DNA of 61,762 nt from assembly GCF_001954135.1 (NCBI RefSeq), contig NZ_MBEQ01000121.1, positions 1 through 61,762 of the forward strand, written 5' to 3'. The notes under the pieces were generated by a model. The model worked only from the letters and a program-made list of their open reading frames with translations, did not search any database and was not told the DNA's origin. This document shows, piece after piece, positions 16,541-25,873 of this stretch; positions within the stretch are counted from its first letter, which is position 1; each line of letters opens with the position of its first letter. The DNA comes from Mycobacterium sp. GA-1841. Its GTDB lineage: Bacteria > Actinomycetota > Actinomycetes > Mycobacteriales > Mycobacteriaceae. Both the position numbers and the translations under genes were made by a program.

Positions 16541-17589
16541 TGGCCTCGGACGCGCGTCCTGACCGGACCATGCTCAAGGTCGGCATCTTCACCGTCGCCA
16601 TGCTGTTGGTCGGTGCGATGTTGGTGGTGGTCTTCGGCGAGTTCCGGTTCGCCTCGTCCAACAGCTACCACGCCACGTTCAGCGAGGCGTCCCGGCTGAA
16701 GGCCGGGCAGGATGTCCGCATTGCCGGCGTGCCGGTCGGCACGGTCAACGACGTGAAGCTCAACCCGGACAACTCCGTTGACGTGGCATTCGACGTCAAC
16801 AAGCGCTACCAGCTCTACACCTCGAGCAAGGCCCTCGTGCGGTACGAGAACCTCGTCGGGGATCGCTACCTGGAGATCAGCTCGGGCCCGGGCGAACTGC
16901 GAAAGCTGCCGCCCGGGGCCACCATCCCGGTGCAGAACACCCAGCCGGCCCTGGATCTCGATGCGCTGTTGGGTGGATTGCGCCCGGTGCTCAAAGGCCT
17001 CGACGGCGCGAAGGTCAACGAGATCTCCAACGCGGTGATCGAGATGCTGCAGGGCCAGGGTGGCGCGTTGGCGAACATGCTCACCAGCACGAGCGCCTTC
17101 ACCCAGAACCTGGCCGCGCGCGATCAGCTCATCGGTGACGTCATCACCAACCTCAACACCGTGCTCGGCACCGTCGACGAGAAGGGCGCCCAGTTCGACG
17201 CCAGCGTCGACGAGTTGCAGAAGCTGATCACCGGGTTGTCCGAGGGACGTGACCCGATCGCCGGCGCCATCGAGCCGCTGGCCTCGGCCGAGAACGACCT
17301 GACCGACATGCTGGAGAAGTCGCGCCGGCCGCTGCAGGGTGTGATCGAGAACGCCCGACCGCTGGCGCAGCGTCTGGACGAGCGCAAGGGCGACGTCAAC
17401 AAGGTGATCGAGCCGTTGGCGGAGAACTACCTGCGCCTCAACGCACTTGGCGCCTACGGCTCGTTCTTCAACATCTACTACTGCTCGGTCCGGTTGAAGG
17501 TCAACGGCCCTGCCGGCAGCGACATCCTGATTCCGTTCGGCGGCCCGCCGGACCCGTCCAAGGGGAGGTGTGCGCCGACCAATGGCTAG
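16540..17589 (+). CDS. mce4B: Mce4B
   Basis: A 349-aa MCE protein: anchor helix at about 13-33, MCE domain at about 38-118 (SRLKAGQDVRIAGVPVGTVND), helical tunnel region and a short C-terminal region with YCSVRLKVNGPAGSDIL. ATG 16540 overlaps the mce4A stop. The 8-base overlap with mce4C supports tight coupling and probably fixed stoichiometry of the heterohexamer. Confidence 0.92.
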   Translation: MASDARPDRTMLKVGIFTVAMLLVGAMLVVVFGEFRFASSNSYHATFSEASRLKAGQDVRIAGVPVGTVNDVKLNPDNSVDVAFDVNKRYQLYTSSKALVRYENLVGDRYLEISSGPGELRKLPPGATIPVQNTQPALDLDALLGGLRPVLKGLDGAKVNEISNAVIEMLQGQGGALANMLTSTSAFTQNLAARDQLIGDVITNLNTVLGTVDEKGAQFDASVDELQKLITGLSEGRDPIAGAIEPLASAENDLTDMLEKSRRPLQGVIENARPLAQRLDERKGDVNKVIEPLAENYLRLNALGAYGSFFNIYYCSVRLKVNGPAGSDILIPFGGPPDPSKGRCAPTNG

Positions 17590-18640
17590 TACGCGCGAGT
17601 CGAATCCCGTGCGCACCGGGATCCTCGGCATCTTCGTGGTGGCGTGCCTGGTACTGGTGTCGTTCGGCTACACCGGTCTGCCGTTCTTCCCGCAGGGCAA
17701 GCCCTTTGAGGCTTACTTCAGCGATGCCGGCGGGATCTCCCCGGGCAACGATGTCAACGTCTCGGGAATCACGGTCGGCAAGGTGACCGACGTGGCCCTG
17801 GCCGGTGACACCGCCAAGGTGAGCTTCACCGTCGATCGCGACATCAAAGTCGGCGATCAGTCGCTGGTGGCGATCAAGACGGACACCGTGCTGGGGCAGA
17901 AGTCGCTGGCGGTGAGCCCCAAGGGTTCCGGCACCTCGACGGTTATCCCGTTGGGCCGCACCACAACCCCGTACACGCTCAACACCGCCCTGCAGGACCT
18001 GGGACACAATGTCTCGGAGCTGGACAAGCCGAAGTTCGAGCAGGCATTGCAGGTCCTCACCGACACGCTGCGCGACGCGACGCCGCAGTTGCGCGGTGCG
18101 CTCGACGGCGTCGCGAACCTGTCCCGCAGCATCAACAAGCGCGACGAGGCCCTCGAGGGGTTGTTGACGCACGCCAAGCGCGTATCGGATCTACTGGCCC
18201 AACGGGCCGGTCAGGTCAATCAGCTGTTGACCGACGGCAATCAGCTGTTCGCCGCGCTCGACGAGCGCAGGCAGGCACTGAGCAATCTGATCGCCGGGAT
18301 CGACGATGTGTCGCACCAGCTTTCCGGATTCGTCGCCGACAACCGCAAGGAATTCAAGCCGGCGCTGGACAAGCTCAACCTGGTGATGGACAACCTGCTG
18401 GAGCGTCGAGAACACATCGGAGAGGCGCTCAAGCGGTTGCCGGGGTACGCGACGGCGCTGGGTGAGGTCGTCGGTTCGGGCCCGGGCTTCCAGATCAACC
18501 TGTACGGTCTGCCGCCGGCGGCCATCTCCGAGGTACTGCTCGACACCTACTTCCAGCCGGGCAAACTGCCCGACAGCCTGGCCGACATGCTGCGCGGTTA
18601 CATCTCCGAACGGACGATCGTTAGGCCGAAATCGCCATGA
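17582..18640 (+). CDS. mce4C: Mce4C
   Basis: A 352-aa MCE protein with anchor helix at about 13-33, MCE domain at about 40-118 (GGISPGNDVNVSGITVGKV) and a long helical C-terminal part. ATG 17582 is chosen because GGGGAGG lies about 13 bases upstream; the GTG at 17570 sits too close to that ribosome-binding site. It overlaps mce4B at its start and mce4D at its end (4 bases). Confidence 0.92.
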   Translation: MASTRESNPVRTGILGIFVVACLVLVSFGYTGLPFFPQGKPFEAYFSDAGGISPGNDVNVSGITVGKVTDVALAGDTAKVSFTVDRDIKVGDQSLVAIKTDTVLGQKSLAVSPKGSGTSTVIPLGRTTTPYTLNTALQDLGHNVSELDKPKFEQALQVLTDTLRDATPQLRGALDGVANLSRSINKRDEALEGLLTHAKRVSDLLAQRAGQVNQLLTDGNQLFAALDERRQALSNLIAGIDDVSHQLSGFVADNRKEFKPALDKLNLVMDNLLERREHIGEALKRLPGYATALGEVVGSGPGFQINLYGLPPAAISEVLLDTYFQPGKLPDSLADMLRGYISERTIVRPKSP

Positions 18641-20049
18641 CACAAGACAATTCGGCGCCCGGCCGGAGTCGCTGGCTACGTATCGCGCTGGCTGTGGTGC
18701 TGATCGGTGTTCTCGCCGTGGGCGTCTACCAGGTCTGGCCGTCGCGTCAGGGACACACGCTGACCGCCTACTTCACCAATGCGGTCGGCATCTACCCAGG
18801 CGACGAGGTGCGAATCGTTGGCGTGCCGGTGGGCACGATCGATTCGATCGAGCCCAGGCCCTCGGACGTCAAGATCGAGATGACACTGGATCGCGGGATC
18901 AAGGTGCCCGCGGACGCCAAGGCCCTGATCATCTCGCCGAACCTGGTGTCGTCGCGGTTCATTCAGCTGACCCCGGCCTACACCGAGGGCGACGAGATGG
19001 CCGACGGTGCGTCCATCGGTCTCGACCGGACCGGGGTGCCGGTGGAATGGGACGAGGTCAAAGAGCAGCTGACCCAGCTGAGCAGTCAGCTCGGCCCGCA
19101 GCCGGGCTCGGTCCAGGGGCCGGTGGCGGCGTTCGTCGACCAGGCCGCGACGACGTTCGACGGCAACGGCGACTCGTTCCGCAACGCTTTGCGCGAACTG
19201 TCCCAAACCGCCGGGCGACTGGGGGATTCCCGCACCGATCTGTTCGGCACGGTGAAGAACCTGCAGATCCTGGTGGATGCGCTGGCCAACAGCAACGAGC
19301 AGATCGTGCAGTTCACCAACCACGTGGCGTCGGTGTCGCAGGTGTTGGCCGACAGCTCCAGCGGATTGGACCAGACGTTGTCCACGCTGAACCAGGCGCT
19401 CGGTGATGTCCGCGGGTTCCTGAACGAGAGCAACGACGCGTTGATCGCCCAGGTGGGCAAGCTGGCCGACTTCACCCAGATCCTCACCGATCACAGTGAC
19501 GACATCGAACAGATCCTGCACGTCACGCCCAACGGGTTGGCGAACTTCTACAACATCTACAACCCGGCCCAGGGCACTGTCGGTGGTTTGCTCTCACTGC
19601 CCAACTTCGCCAACCCGGTGCAGTTCTTGTGCGGCGGAAACTTCGACACCGGCGCGAATCCGGAGAACTACAAGCGTGCCGAGATCTGCCGGCAGCGGAT
19701 GGCTCCGGTACTGCGACGGATCACGATGAACTACCCGCCGGTGCTGTTCCATCCGGTCAACACCATCACCGCCTACAAGGGGCAGATCATCTACGACACC
19801 CCCGAAACCGAGGCCAAGTCCGAAACGCCGGTGCCGTACCTGCAGTGGCAGAACGCCCCGGGCGTGACGCCACCGCAGATTCCGGCGGACGCAACGCTGA
19901 GCTCGTTGGTCCTGCCGCCGGAGGCGCCGGCGCCCGCACCCGGAACCGGAACCGGCGTCGGTCCTGCGCCCGGGCCCGCGCCTGAAGCTGCGCCTGCGCC
20001 CGCCGCGGCCGCGCCTGCCGAGGCTGGGGCCGTGGATGATGAGGGGTAA
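18637..20049 (+). CDS. mce4D: Mce4D
   Basis: A 470-aa MCE protein with N-terminal anchor (about 13-32), MCE domain (about 38-118, YPGDEVRIVGVPVGTIDS), helical tunnel segment and a CGGNFDTGANPENYKRAEIC region. The last 45 or so residues are rich in Pro and Ala, a wall-spanning tail type common in MceD and MceF. The 3' end overlaps mce4E by 14 bases. Confidence 0.92.
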   Translation: MTQDNSAPGRSRWLRIALAVVLIGVLAVGVYQVWPSRQGHTLTAYFTNAVGIYPGDEVRIVGVPVGTIDSIEPRPSDVKIEMTLDRGIKVPADAKALIISPNLVSSRFIQLTPAYTEGDEMADGASIGLDRTGVPVEWDEVKEQLTQLSSQLGPQPGSVQGPVAAFVDQAATTFDGNGDSFRNALRELSQTAGRLGDSRTDLFGTVKNLQILVDALANSNEQIVQFTNHVASVSQVLADSSSGLDQTLSTLNQALGDVRGFLNESNDALIAQVGKLADFTQILTDHSDDIEQILHVTPNGLANFYNIYNPAQGTVGGLLSLPNFANPVQFLCGGNFDTGANPENYKRAEICRQRMAPVLRRITMNYPPVLFHPVNTITAYKGQIIYDTPETEAKSETPVPYLQWQNAPGVTPPQIPADATLSSLVLPPEAPAPAPGTGTGVGPAPGPAPEAAPAPAAAAPAEAGAVDDEG

Positions 20050-21235
20050 AGCATTGAGGGGCAAAGCTTCCCGGATCGGTGGCCGGACGCTGGCGATCGG
20101 CAGCGGTGCGGTGCTGTTGGCCGGCTGCCAGTTCGGCGGACTCAACTCGCTCAACATGCCCGGCACCGCCGGGCATGGTGCGGGCTCCTACACCATCACG
20201 GTGCAGCTGCCGGATGTGGCGACCCTGCCGCAGAACTCACCGGTGATGGTCGACGACGTGACCGTCGGCAGTGTGTCGGGCGTGGACGCCGTGCAACGTC
20301 CGGACGGCACCTTCTACGCCGCCGTGGAGCTGTCGCTCGACGGTGACGTGAAGCTTCCGGCGAATGCCGTTGCGCGCGTTGCCCAGACCTCGCTGCTGGG
20401 CTCCCAGCACGTGGAGCTGGCCGAGCCGGTCGACGAACCCCCGGAAGGTCGGTTGCACGAGGGTGCCAACATCGCGCTGGCCCAGACCGGCCGCTATCCC
20501 ACCACCGAAGAGGTGCTGTCCTCACTCGGCATGGTGGTCAACAAGGGCAATCTCGGTGCGCTGCAGGACATCACCGATGAGGCCTACGCCGCGATCGCCG
20601 GACGGGCAGGCAGCTTCACCGATTTGATTCCCCGGCTGGCCGAGTTGACCTCGTCGCTGGACCACCAGACCGGCGACATCATCGCCGCCGCCGACGGGTT
20701 GAACCGGTTCGCCTCCACTTTGGCCCGCAGTAAAGACAACCTCGGCCGCACCCTGGATACCCTGCCCGGCGCGCTCAAGGTGCTCAACGACAACCGGGCC
20801 AATTTAGTCGAGGCGTTCACCGCGCTGCGCAGCTTCGCCGAGGTGGGTTCGCGCATCCTGTCGGAGACCAAGGACGACTTCGCGGCCGATCTCAAGGATC
20901 TCTATCCGGTGATCAAGGCGTTCAACGACAACGCCGACGACTTCATCAAGGACCTGGAGTTCCTTCCCACCTTCCCGTTCCACTACAAGTACCTGCGCCA
21001 GGCCGTGCGGGGTGACTATCTGAACGTGTACGTCACCTTCGACCTGACCCTGCGCCGGTTCGGTGAGTCGATCTTCACCACCGGGGCCTTCGACCCCAAC
21101 ATGCAGCACATGAGCGAGATCATCAATCCGCCGGACTTCCTGACCGGGGCGATGGCCAACCTGTCCGGCCAGGCCGCCGATCCGTTCAAGATCCCGGCGG
21201 GCACCGCGACACAACACGACGAGGGGACGCCGTAA
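20036..21235 (+). CDS. mce4E: Mce4E lipoprotein
   Basis: A 399-aa MCE protein whose signal peptide ends in the lipobox LLAGC (Cys near residue 31), so it is predicted to be lipid-anchored, unlike the other Mce4 subunits. The MCE domain follows (about 50-130, PQNSPVMVDDVTVGSVSG), then the helical region and a C-terminal FDLTLRRFGESIF. MceE proteins are usually called LprN-type lipoproteins. The start is ATG 20036 or the adjacent ATG 20039. Confidence 0.92.
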   Translation: MMRGKALRGKASRIGGRTLAIGSGAVLLAGCQFGGLNSLNMPGTAGHGAGSYTITVQLPDVATLPQNSPVMVDDVTVGSVSGVDAVQRPDGTFYAAVELSLDGDVKLPANAVARVAQTSLLGSQHVELAEPVDEPPEGRLHEGANIALAQTGRYPTTEEVLSSLGMVVNKGNLGALQDITDEAYAAIAGRAGSFTDLIPRLAELTSSLDHQTGDIIAAADGLNRFASTLARSKDNLGRTLDTLPGALKVLNDNRANLVEAFTALRSFAEVGSRILSETKDDFAADLKDLYPVIKAFNDNADDFIKDLEFLPTFPFHYKYLRQAVRGDYLNVYVTFDLTLRRFGESIFTTGAFDPNMQHMSEIINPPDFLTGAMANLSGQAADPFKIPAGTATQHDEGTP

Positions 21236-22923
21236 TGATCGACCGGCTCACCCGCCTGCAACTGATGATCTTCGGGGTCGTCACGATCCTCACCGTCGGT
21301 GCCATCTCGCTGTTCTATCTGCACCTGCCGGCGGCAGTGGGTATCGGCACCTATCACGTCAAGGCGAACTTCGCCTCCGGTGGCGGCATCTACCAGAACG
21401 CCAACGTCACCTACCGCGGGGTCACCGTGGGGCGGGTGGAATCGGTCGGGCTGGCTCCCGACGGCGTCATCGCCGATATGCAGCTCAACAGCAATACCGC
21501 GATACCCGACAACGTCACCGCGACGGTCAAGAGCGTCTCGGCTGTCGGCGAGCAGTACATCGACCTGATCCCGCCGGAAGATCCGTCCTCGGGCAAGCTG
21601 CGCAACGGTGCCATGATCGACCAGCAGAACACCCGGGTGGGCCAGGACATCGCCGGGCTGCTGCACGAGGCCGACACCCTGGTCAGCAGTATCGGCAACA
21701 GCCGACTGCAGGACCTGTTGCGGGAGACATTCAAGGCGTTCAACGGATCCGGGCCGGAGCTGGCCCGGCTGATCGAGTCGTCGCGGCTGTTGATCGACGA
21801 GGCCAACGCGAACTATGGGCAGACCGTCCAGCTCATCGACCAGGCCGGGCCCTTCCTGGAAGCCCAGATGCGCAGCGGCGACAACATCCGGTCGCTCGCC
21901 GACGGGCTGGCCCGGTTGACCGGTGAGGTGAACAAGGCCGACCCGCAGCTGCGCACGACACTCAAGACCGTTCCCGGCGCCACCGAGGCCGCCAACACGG
22001 CCTTCAGCGGTATCCGGCCGACCTTCCCGGTGCTGGCCGCCAACCTGGCCAACTTCGGCCGGATCGGGGTGATCTACAGCAAGTCACTCGAGCAGGCGCT
22101 GGTGATCTTCCCGGCGCTGATGGCCGCGCTGAACACCGTCGCCGGTGGGCTGCCCGCCGACGAGGGCGCCAAGCTGGACTTCAAGATCGACCTCGGCGAT
22201 CCGCCGCCGTGCTCGGTGGGCTTCATCCCGGCGACGCAGATCCGCTCACCGGCCGACGAGACCCTGCGGGAGCTCCCGCCCGACCTGTACTGCAAGACCG
22301 CGCAGAACGATCCGGCCGTGGTGCGCGGTGCGCGTAACTATCCGTGCATGGAGTTCCCGGGTAAGCGAGCACCCACCATCCAGCTGTGCCGCGATCCCAA
22401 GGGCTATGTGCCGATCGGCAGCAACCCGTGGCGCGGTCCGCCGGTCCCGTACGGCACCCCCATCGAGGATGGGCGCAACATCTTGCCGCCCAACAAGTTC
22501 CCGAACATCCCGCCACAGGTCGATCCGGATCCGGGGCCGCCATCCGTGCAGCTGCCGCCCGGTGTGCAGCCGGGTCCGGGGCCGGCGCCGCACGCGCCGT
22601 TCCCGCTACCGGTGCCGCCGAACAAGCCGGGACCGCCGCCACCGCCGTGGCCGTACTTCGCGCCGCCGGACCAGATCGTGCCGCCGTACGGCCGGACGCC
22701 TCCCGGGGCTCCGGAAGCACCGGCTCCGGCGCCGGCTCCAGATGCGCCGTTGCCGGCGGAGGCACCACCTCTGGCCAGCCCTCCCGGGATCGGCACCTAC
22801 GATCAGCACAGTGGGGTCTTCGCTGACGCCGACGGAGGCACCGGTGTGTACGCAGCCGGCGCCGAAGATCTGGCACCCGCGGAGACCTGGGTAGACCTGA
22901 TGCTGGATCCAAGGCAGGCTTGA
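21235..22923 (+). CDS. mce4F: Mce4F with long proline-rich tail
   Basis: A 562-aa MCE protein: anchor helix (about 8-28), MCE domain (about 36-115, GGIYQNANVTYRGVTVGRV), helical region to about 310, a Cys-containing linker (PPCSVGFIPATQIR, YPCMEF) and about 150 residues of Pro/Ala/Gly-rich tail. The ATG overlaps the mce4E stop. The tail probably crosses the peptidoglycan. The stop overlaps the next ATG (TGATG), so the accessory genes belong to the operon. Confidence 0.92.
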   Translation: MIDRLTRLQLMIFGVVTILTVGAISLFYLHLPAAVGIGTYHVKANFASGGGIYQNANVTYRGVTVGRVESVGLAPDGVIADMQLNSNTAIPDNVTATVKSVSAVGEQYIDLIPPEDPSSGKLRNGAMIDQQNTRVGQDIAGLLHEADTLVSSIGNSRLQDLLRETFKAFNGSGPELARLIESSRLLIDEANANYGQTVQLIDQAGPFLEAQMRSGDNIRSLADGLARLTGEVNKADPQLRTTLKTVPGATEAANTAFSGIRPTFPVLAANLANFGRIGVIYSKSLEQALVIFPALMAALNTVAGGLPADEGAKLDFKIDLGDPPPCSVGFIPATQIRSPADETLRELPPDLYCKTAQNDPAVVRGARNYPCMEFPGKRAPTIQLCRDPKGYVPIGSNPWRGPPVPYGTPIEDGRNILPPNKFPNIPPQVDPDPGPPSVQLPPGVQPGPGPAPHAPFPLPVPPNKPGPPPPPWPYFAPPDQIVPPYGRTPPGAPEAPAPAPAPDAPLPAEAPPLASPPGIGTYDQHSGVFADADGGTGVYAAGAEDLAPAETWVDLMLDPRQA

Positions 22924-23627
22924 TGTCCGAAGAAACGGCCTCGAACCAGAGGCCGGTACGTAGGCGCGCGTCCAGGGCGGCCGGTCCGACCGGCGCCAAG
23001 GCCGCGACCGAGACGACCGCGACGGCCGTGGTGGTCGAACCGTCGTCCGGCTCCCCTCGCAGCAGTCGCGCGGGGGCGACCACCGCGGTCAAGGCGCCGC
23101 CCCGGCGGCGCGCCCATCGCGCCCTGGTGGCACTGGTGGCGGCCTCGGTGCTGGCGTTGGCCACCGCCGCGCTCGGCGTCCTGGCCTACGTGATGCTCGA
23201 CCAGCAACGTGCCGTCGACGACGTCCAGGCCCGCAACGAGCGCTTCGTCGATACCGGCAAACAGACCGTGGTCAACATGTTCAGCTACACGCAGGACACC
23301 ATCGACGAAAGCGTGAACCGTTTCATCGACGGGACCAGCGGCCCGCTGCGCGACATGATGAGTCAGGGCAACAACGCCGACAACCTCAAGGCGTTGTTCC
23401 GCGACACCAATGCCAGCTCGGAAGCGGTGATCAACGGCGCGGCGCTGGAGCAGATCGACGAAATCGCCAAGAACGCCTCGGTTCTGGTGGCGGTGCGGGT
23501 CACGGTCACCGACGTGGACGGTCTCAATTCACCGACCCGGCCGTACCGACTGCGGGTCATCGTGCACGAGGACGACAGCGGGCACATGACCGGATACGAC
23601 CTCAAGTACCCCGACGGCGGAAACTGA
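22923..23627 (+). CDS. Mce-associated membrane protein (Rv3493c-like)
   Basis: A 234-aa protein. The first 60 residues are basic and Ala/Ser-rich, then comes a transmembrane helix (about 64-88, LVALVAASVLALATAALG) and an extracytoplasmic domain with the NTF2/VirB8-like look of Mce-associated proteins (TGKQTVVNMFSYTQDTIDES). ATG 22923 overlaps the mce4F stop. Mce-associated proteins stabilise Mce complexes (OmamA type). Confidence 0.85.
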   Translation: MSEETASNQRPVRRRASRAAGPTGAKAATETTATAVVVEPSSGSPRSSRAGATTAVKAPPRRRAHRALVALVAASVLALATAALGVLAYVMLDQQRAVDDVQARNERFVDTGKQTVVNMFSYTQDTIDESVNRFIDGTSGPLRDMMSQGNNADNLKALFRDTNASSEAVINGAALEQIDEIAKNASVLVAVRVTVTDVDGLNSPTRPYRLRVIVHEDDSGHMTGYDLKYPDGGN

Positions 23628-23630
23628 CAG

Positions 23631-24116
23631 ATGCGCTCGAAACTCGTTGCCCTGCTGATCGGCGTGCTGTCGGTGGCCTTCGTCGCACTCGGCGGAATCG
23701 GCGGCTCGCTGTACTGGAACCGCGTGATGCAGCGGGGTCAGGAAGCCACCAGGACAGCGCTGCCCGCGCTGGCCGCCGAGCAGATCCCGAAGGTGTTCGG
23801 CTACGACTACCAGACCGTCGAGCGCAGCCTGATGGAAACGTATCCACTGCTGGCGCCGGACTTTCGGCACCAGTTCGAGCAGGACGCCACTGCCAAGGTG
23901 ATCCCGGAGGCACGTAAGCGTCAACTGGTGGTCCAGATCAACGTGGTCGGGGTCGGCATGATGACCGCGGCCCGCGAATCCGGATCGGTGCTCGTCTACA
24001 TGAACCGCACCGTCACGGACAAGTCCCGTCAACCCCTCTACGACGGCAGTCGGCTACGCGTCGACTACCGCAAGGTCGACGGGGACTGGTTGATCAACGC
24101 GATCAACCCGATCTAA
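23631..24116 (+). CDS. Mce-associated protein (Rv3492c-like)
   Basis: A 161-aa protein with an N-terminal signal anchor (about 5-27, VALLIGVLSVAFVALGGIGG) and an extracytoplasmic NTF2-like domain ending DYRKVDGDWLINAINPI. It is the last gene of the mce4 operon, 3 bp after the previous stop, and is convergent with otsA across a tandem repeat. Likely role: assembly or stability of the Mce4 complex. Confidence 0.85.
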   Translation: MRSKLVALLIGVLSVAFVALGGIGGSLYWNRVMQRGQEATRTALPALAAEQIPKVFGYDYQTVERSLMETYPLLAPDFRHQFEQDATAKVIPEARKRQLVVQINVVGVGMMTAARESGSVLVYMNRTVTDKSRQPLYDGSRLRVDYRKVDGDWLINAINPI

Positions 24117-24237
24117 CGCTTGCCGGCGCTCAGGCCGGGTTTGCGCTTGCCAGCGCTCAGGCTGGATTTGCGCTTGCCAGCGCTCAGGCTGGATTTGCGC
24201 TTGCCAGCGCTCAAGCTGGATTTGCGCTTGCCAGCGC
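24117..24237. repeat. 27-bp tandem repeat, four full copies and a partial
   Basis: Units start at 24117, 24144, 24171 and 24198, with a 13-base partial copy at 24225. Units 2 and 3 are identical, unit 4 differs at one base and unit 1 at a few. Each unit contains CCAGC-N6-GCTGG (or a variant), a small hairpin. The repeat begins at the stop of the last mce4-operon gene and runs into the otsA coding end. Read on the minus strand each unit repeats the otsA C-terminus ending ASANPA plus a stop codon, so it looks like slippage duplication of the otsA 3' end. Confidence 0.9.
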
Positions 24238-25662
24238 GTCGAGAAACGCGTGGGCCCACCGATCCACATCATGCGCCAGCACCTGCCTGCGCAGCGCGCG
24301 CATCCGCCGCTTGCCCTCCTCGGGGCTCTGGTTCAGGGCCGCCTCGATCGCATCCTTGACGCCTTCGAGGTGGTGTGGATTGGTCAGGTAGGCCTGGCGT
24401 AGCTCGGCCGCCGCACCGGTGAACTCCGAGAGCACCAGCGCGCCGCCGAGATCGCTGCGGCAGGCCACATACTCCTTGGCCACGAGGTTCATCCCATCGC
24501 GAAGCGGGGTGACCAACATGACGTCGGCGGCGACGAAGAACGCGATGAGCTCGTCACGCGGCACCGGGCGATGCAGATAGTGCACCACCGGATGGCCTAC
24601 CTCGCCGTACTCGCCGTTGATGTGACCGACCTGGCGTTCGATGTCCTCGCGCATCATCTTGTAGCTCTCGACGCGCTCCCGGCTGGGGGTCGCCAGCTGC
24701 ACCAGGACCGTGTCGTCGCGTTTGACCCGCTCCTCTTCGAGAAGTTCGGAGAACGCGCGCAGCCGCACGTCGATGCCTTTGGTGTAGTCGAGCCGGTCGA
24801 CACCCAACAAGATCTTGCGCGGGTTGCCGAGCTCCGCGCGGATCTGTCGCGCCCGGTGCCGGACGGTCCGGTTGCGGGCCTTGGCATCCAGATCGGCGGA
24901 GTCGATCGAGATGGGGAAAGCGCCGACCCTCACCGTGCGGAACCCGTAGGAGATCTCACCGAAACGGGACCGCACGCCGATCGAGGCGCGCGAGGTGTTG
25001 GCCCCCACCAGCCGACGGGCCAGGACCAGGAAATTCTGGGCCCCGCCGGGCAGGTGGAACCCGACCAGGTCCGCCCCCAGCAGACCCTCGACGATCTCGG
25101 TGCGCCAGGGCATCTGCATGAACAGTTCGACCGGCGGGAAAGGAATGTGCAGAAAGAACCCGATGGTGAGATCGGGGCGGAGCATGCGCAGCATCTTGGG
25201 GACGAGCTGCAGCTGGTAGTCCTGAATCCAGACGGTGGCACCGGGTGCGGCAGCCCGGGCCGTGGCTTCGGCGAACCGCCGGTTCACGTCGACGTAGCTG
25301 TCCCACCATTCGCGGTGGTACTCGGGTTTGACGATCAGGTCGTGATAGAGCGGCCACAGCGTGGCGTTGGAAAAGCCCTCGTAGTAATCGGCGACGTCCT
25401 GCGCGGACAGCTCGACGGGGAAGAGCTGGACATCCTCCTCGACGATCGGCTCTTCGCCGCTGTCGGGGATTCCGGCCCAGCCGATCCAGGCGCCGCGACG
25501 TTTCCGCAGCAGGGGCTCCAGCGCGGTGACCAGGCCGCCCGGGCTGCGCTTGAAGGTTGTGCTGCCATCCGGCAACCGCTCCATGTCGATGGGCAGCCGA
25601 TTGGCCACCACGACGAAGTCGGAGTTACCGGAGGCGGCCGGTCGGCCGCGCTCCGGGCTCAT
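24211..25662 (-). CDS. otsA: Trehalose-6-phosphate synthase OtsA
   Basis: A 483-aa GT20 retaining glycosyltransferase that makes trehalose-6-phosphate from UDP/ADP-glucose and glucose-6-phosphate. Seen: N-terminal VVVANRLPID, the SPGGLVTALEP glycine loop, the HIPFPPVELF helix, GVDRLDYTKGI with the phosphate-binding Arg and Lys, and the nucleotide-sugar loop TPLRDGMNLVAKEYVA. Length and motifs are complete. The stop lies inside the 27-bp repeat. The ATG directly follows the stop of a 54-codon gene. Confidence 0.95.
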   Translation of the reverse strand: MSPERGRPAASGNSDFVVVANRLPIDMERLPDGSTTFKRSPGGLVTALEPLLRKRRGAWIGWAGIPDSGEEPIVEEDVQLFPVELSAQDVADYYEGFSNATLWPLYHDLIVKPEYHREWWDSYVDVNRRFAEATARAAAPGATVWIQDYQLQLVPKMLRMLRPDLTIGFFLHIPFPPVELFMQMPWRTEIVEGLLGADLVGFHLPGGAQNFLVLARRLVGANTSRASIGVRSRFGEISYGFRTVRVGAFPISIDSADLDAKARNRTVRHRARQIRAELGNPRKILLGVDRLDYTKGIDVRLRAFSELLEEERVKRDDTVLVQLATPSRERVESYKMMREDIERQVGHINGEYGEVGHPVVHYLHRPVPRDELIAFFVAADVMLVTPLRDGMNLVAKEYVACRSDLGGALVLSEFTGAAAELRQAYLTNPHHLEGVKDAIEAALNQSPEEGKRRMRALRRQVLAHDVDRWAHAFLDALASANPA

Positions 25663-25827
25663 CTACGCCTCGTTCTTCGAGGGCCCAATGCCGAGCATCG
25701 AGAGGAACATCCGGCATTCGTCGGCGTCGGTGGCGTAGGTGGCCACCACCCTTCGCGCCTGGCTGGCAGTGCTGTCGGCGAGCGGCTCGACGTCGTCGAT
25801 GTCGGCGGGATCAGTTTTCGCAGGCAT
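25663..25827 (-). CDS. Small conserved-type protein upstream of otsA (54 aa)
   Basis: An ATG at 25827 gives 54 codons ending in TAG immediately before the otsA ATG, with no gap. The product is acidic and helical: it begins MPAKTDPADIDDVEPLADS and ends CRMFLSMLGIGPSKNEA. Codon use is GC-rich at third positions, like neighbouring genes. Abutting start and stop imply translational coupling with OtsA. I recall similar short genes beside mycobacterial otsA but no function. Confidence 0.7.
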   Translation of the reverse strand: MPAKTDPADIDDVEPLADSTASQARRVVATYATDADECRMFLSMLGIGPSKNEA

Positions 25828-25873
25828 GACACAACTCTATGCGACCGGGCCAAACCCGGTCGCATCATATGAG

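Noticed and set aside
24117..24237. CRISPR array
   Set aside because: Units are contiguous 27-bp copies with no unique spacers and overlap a coding end.
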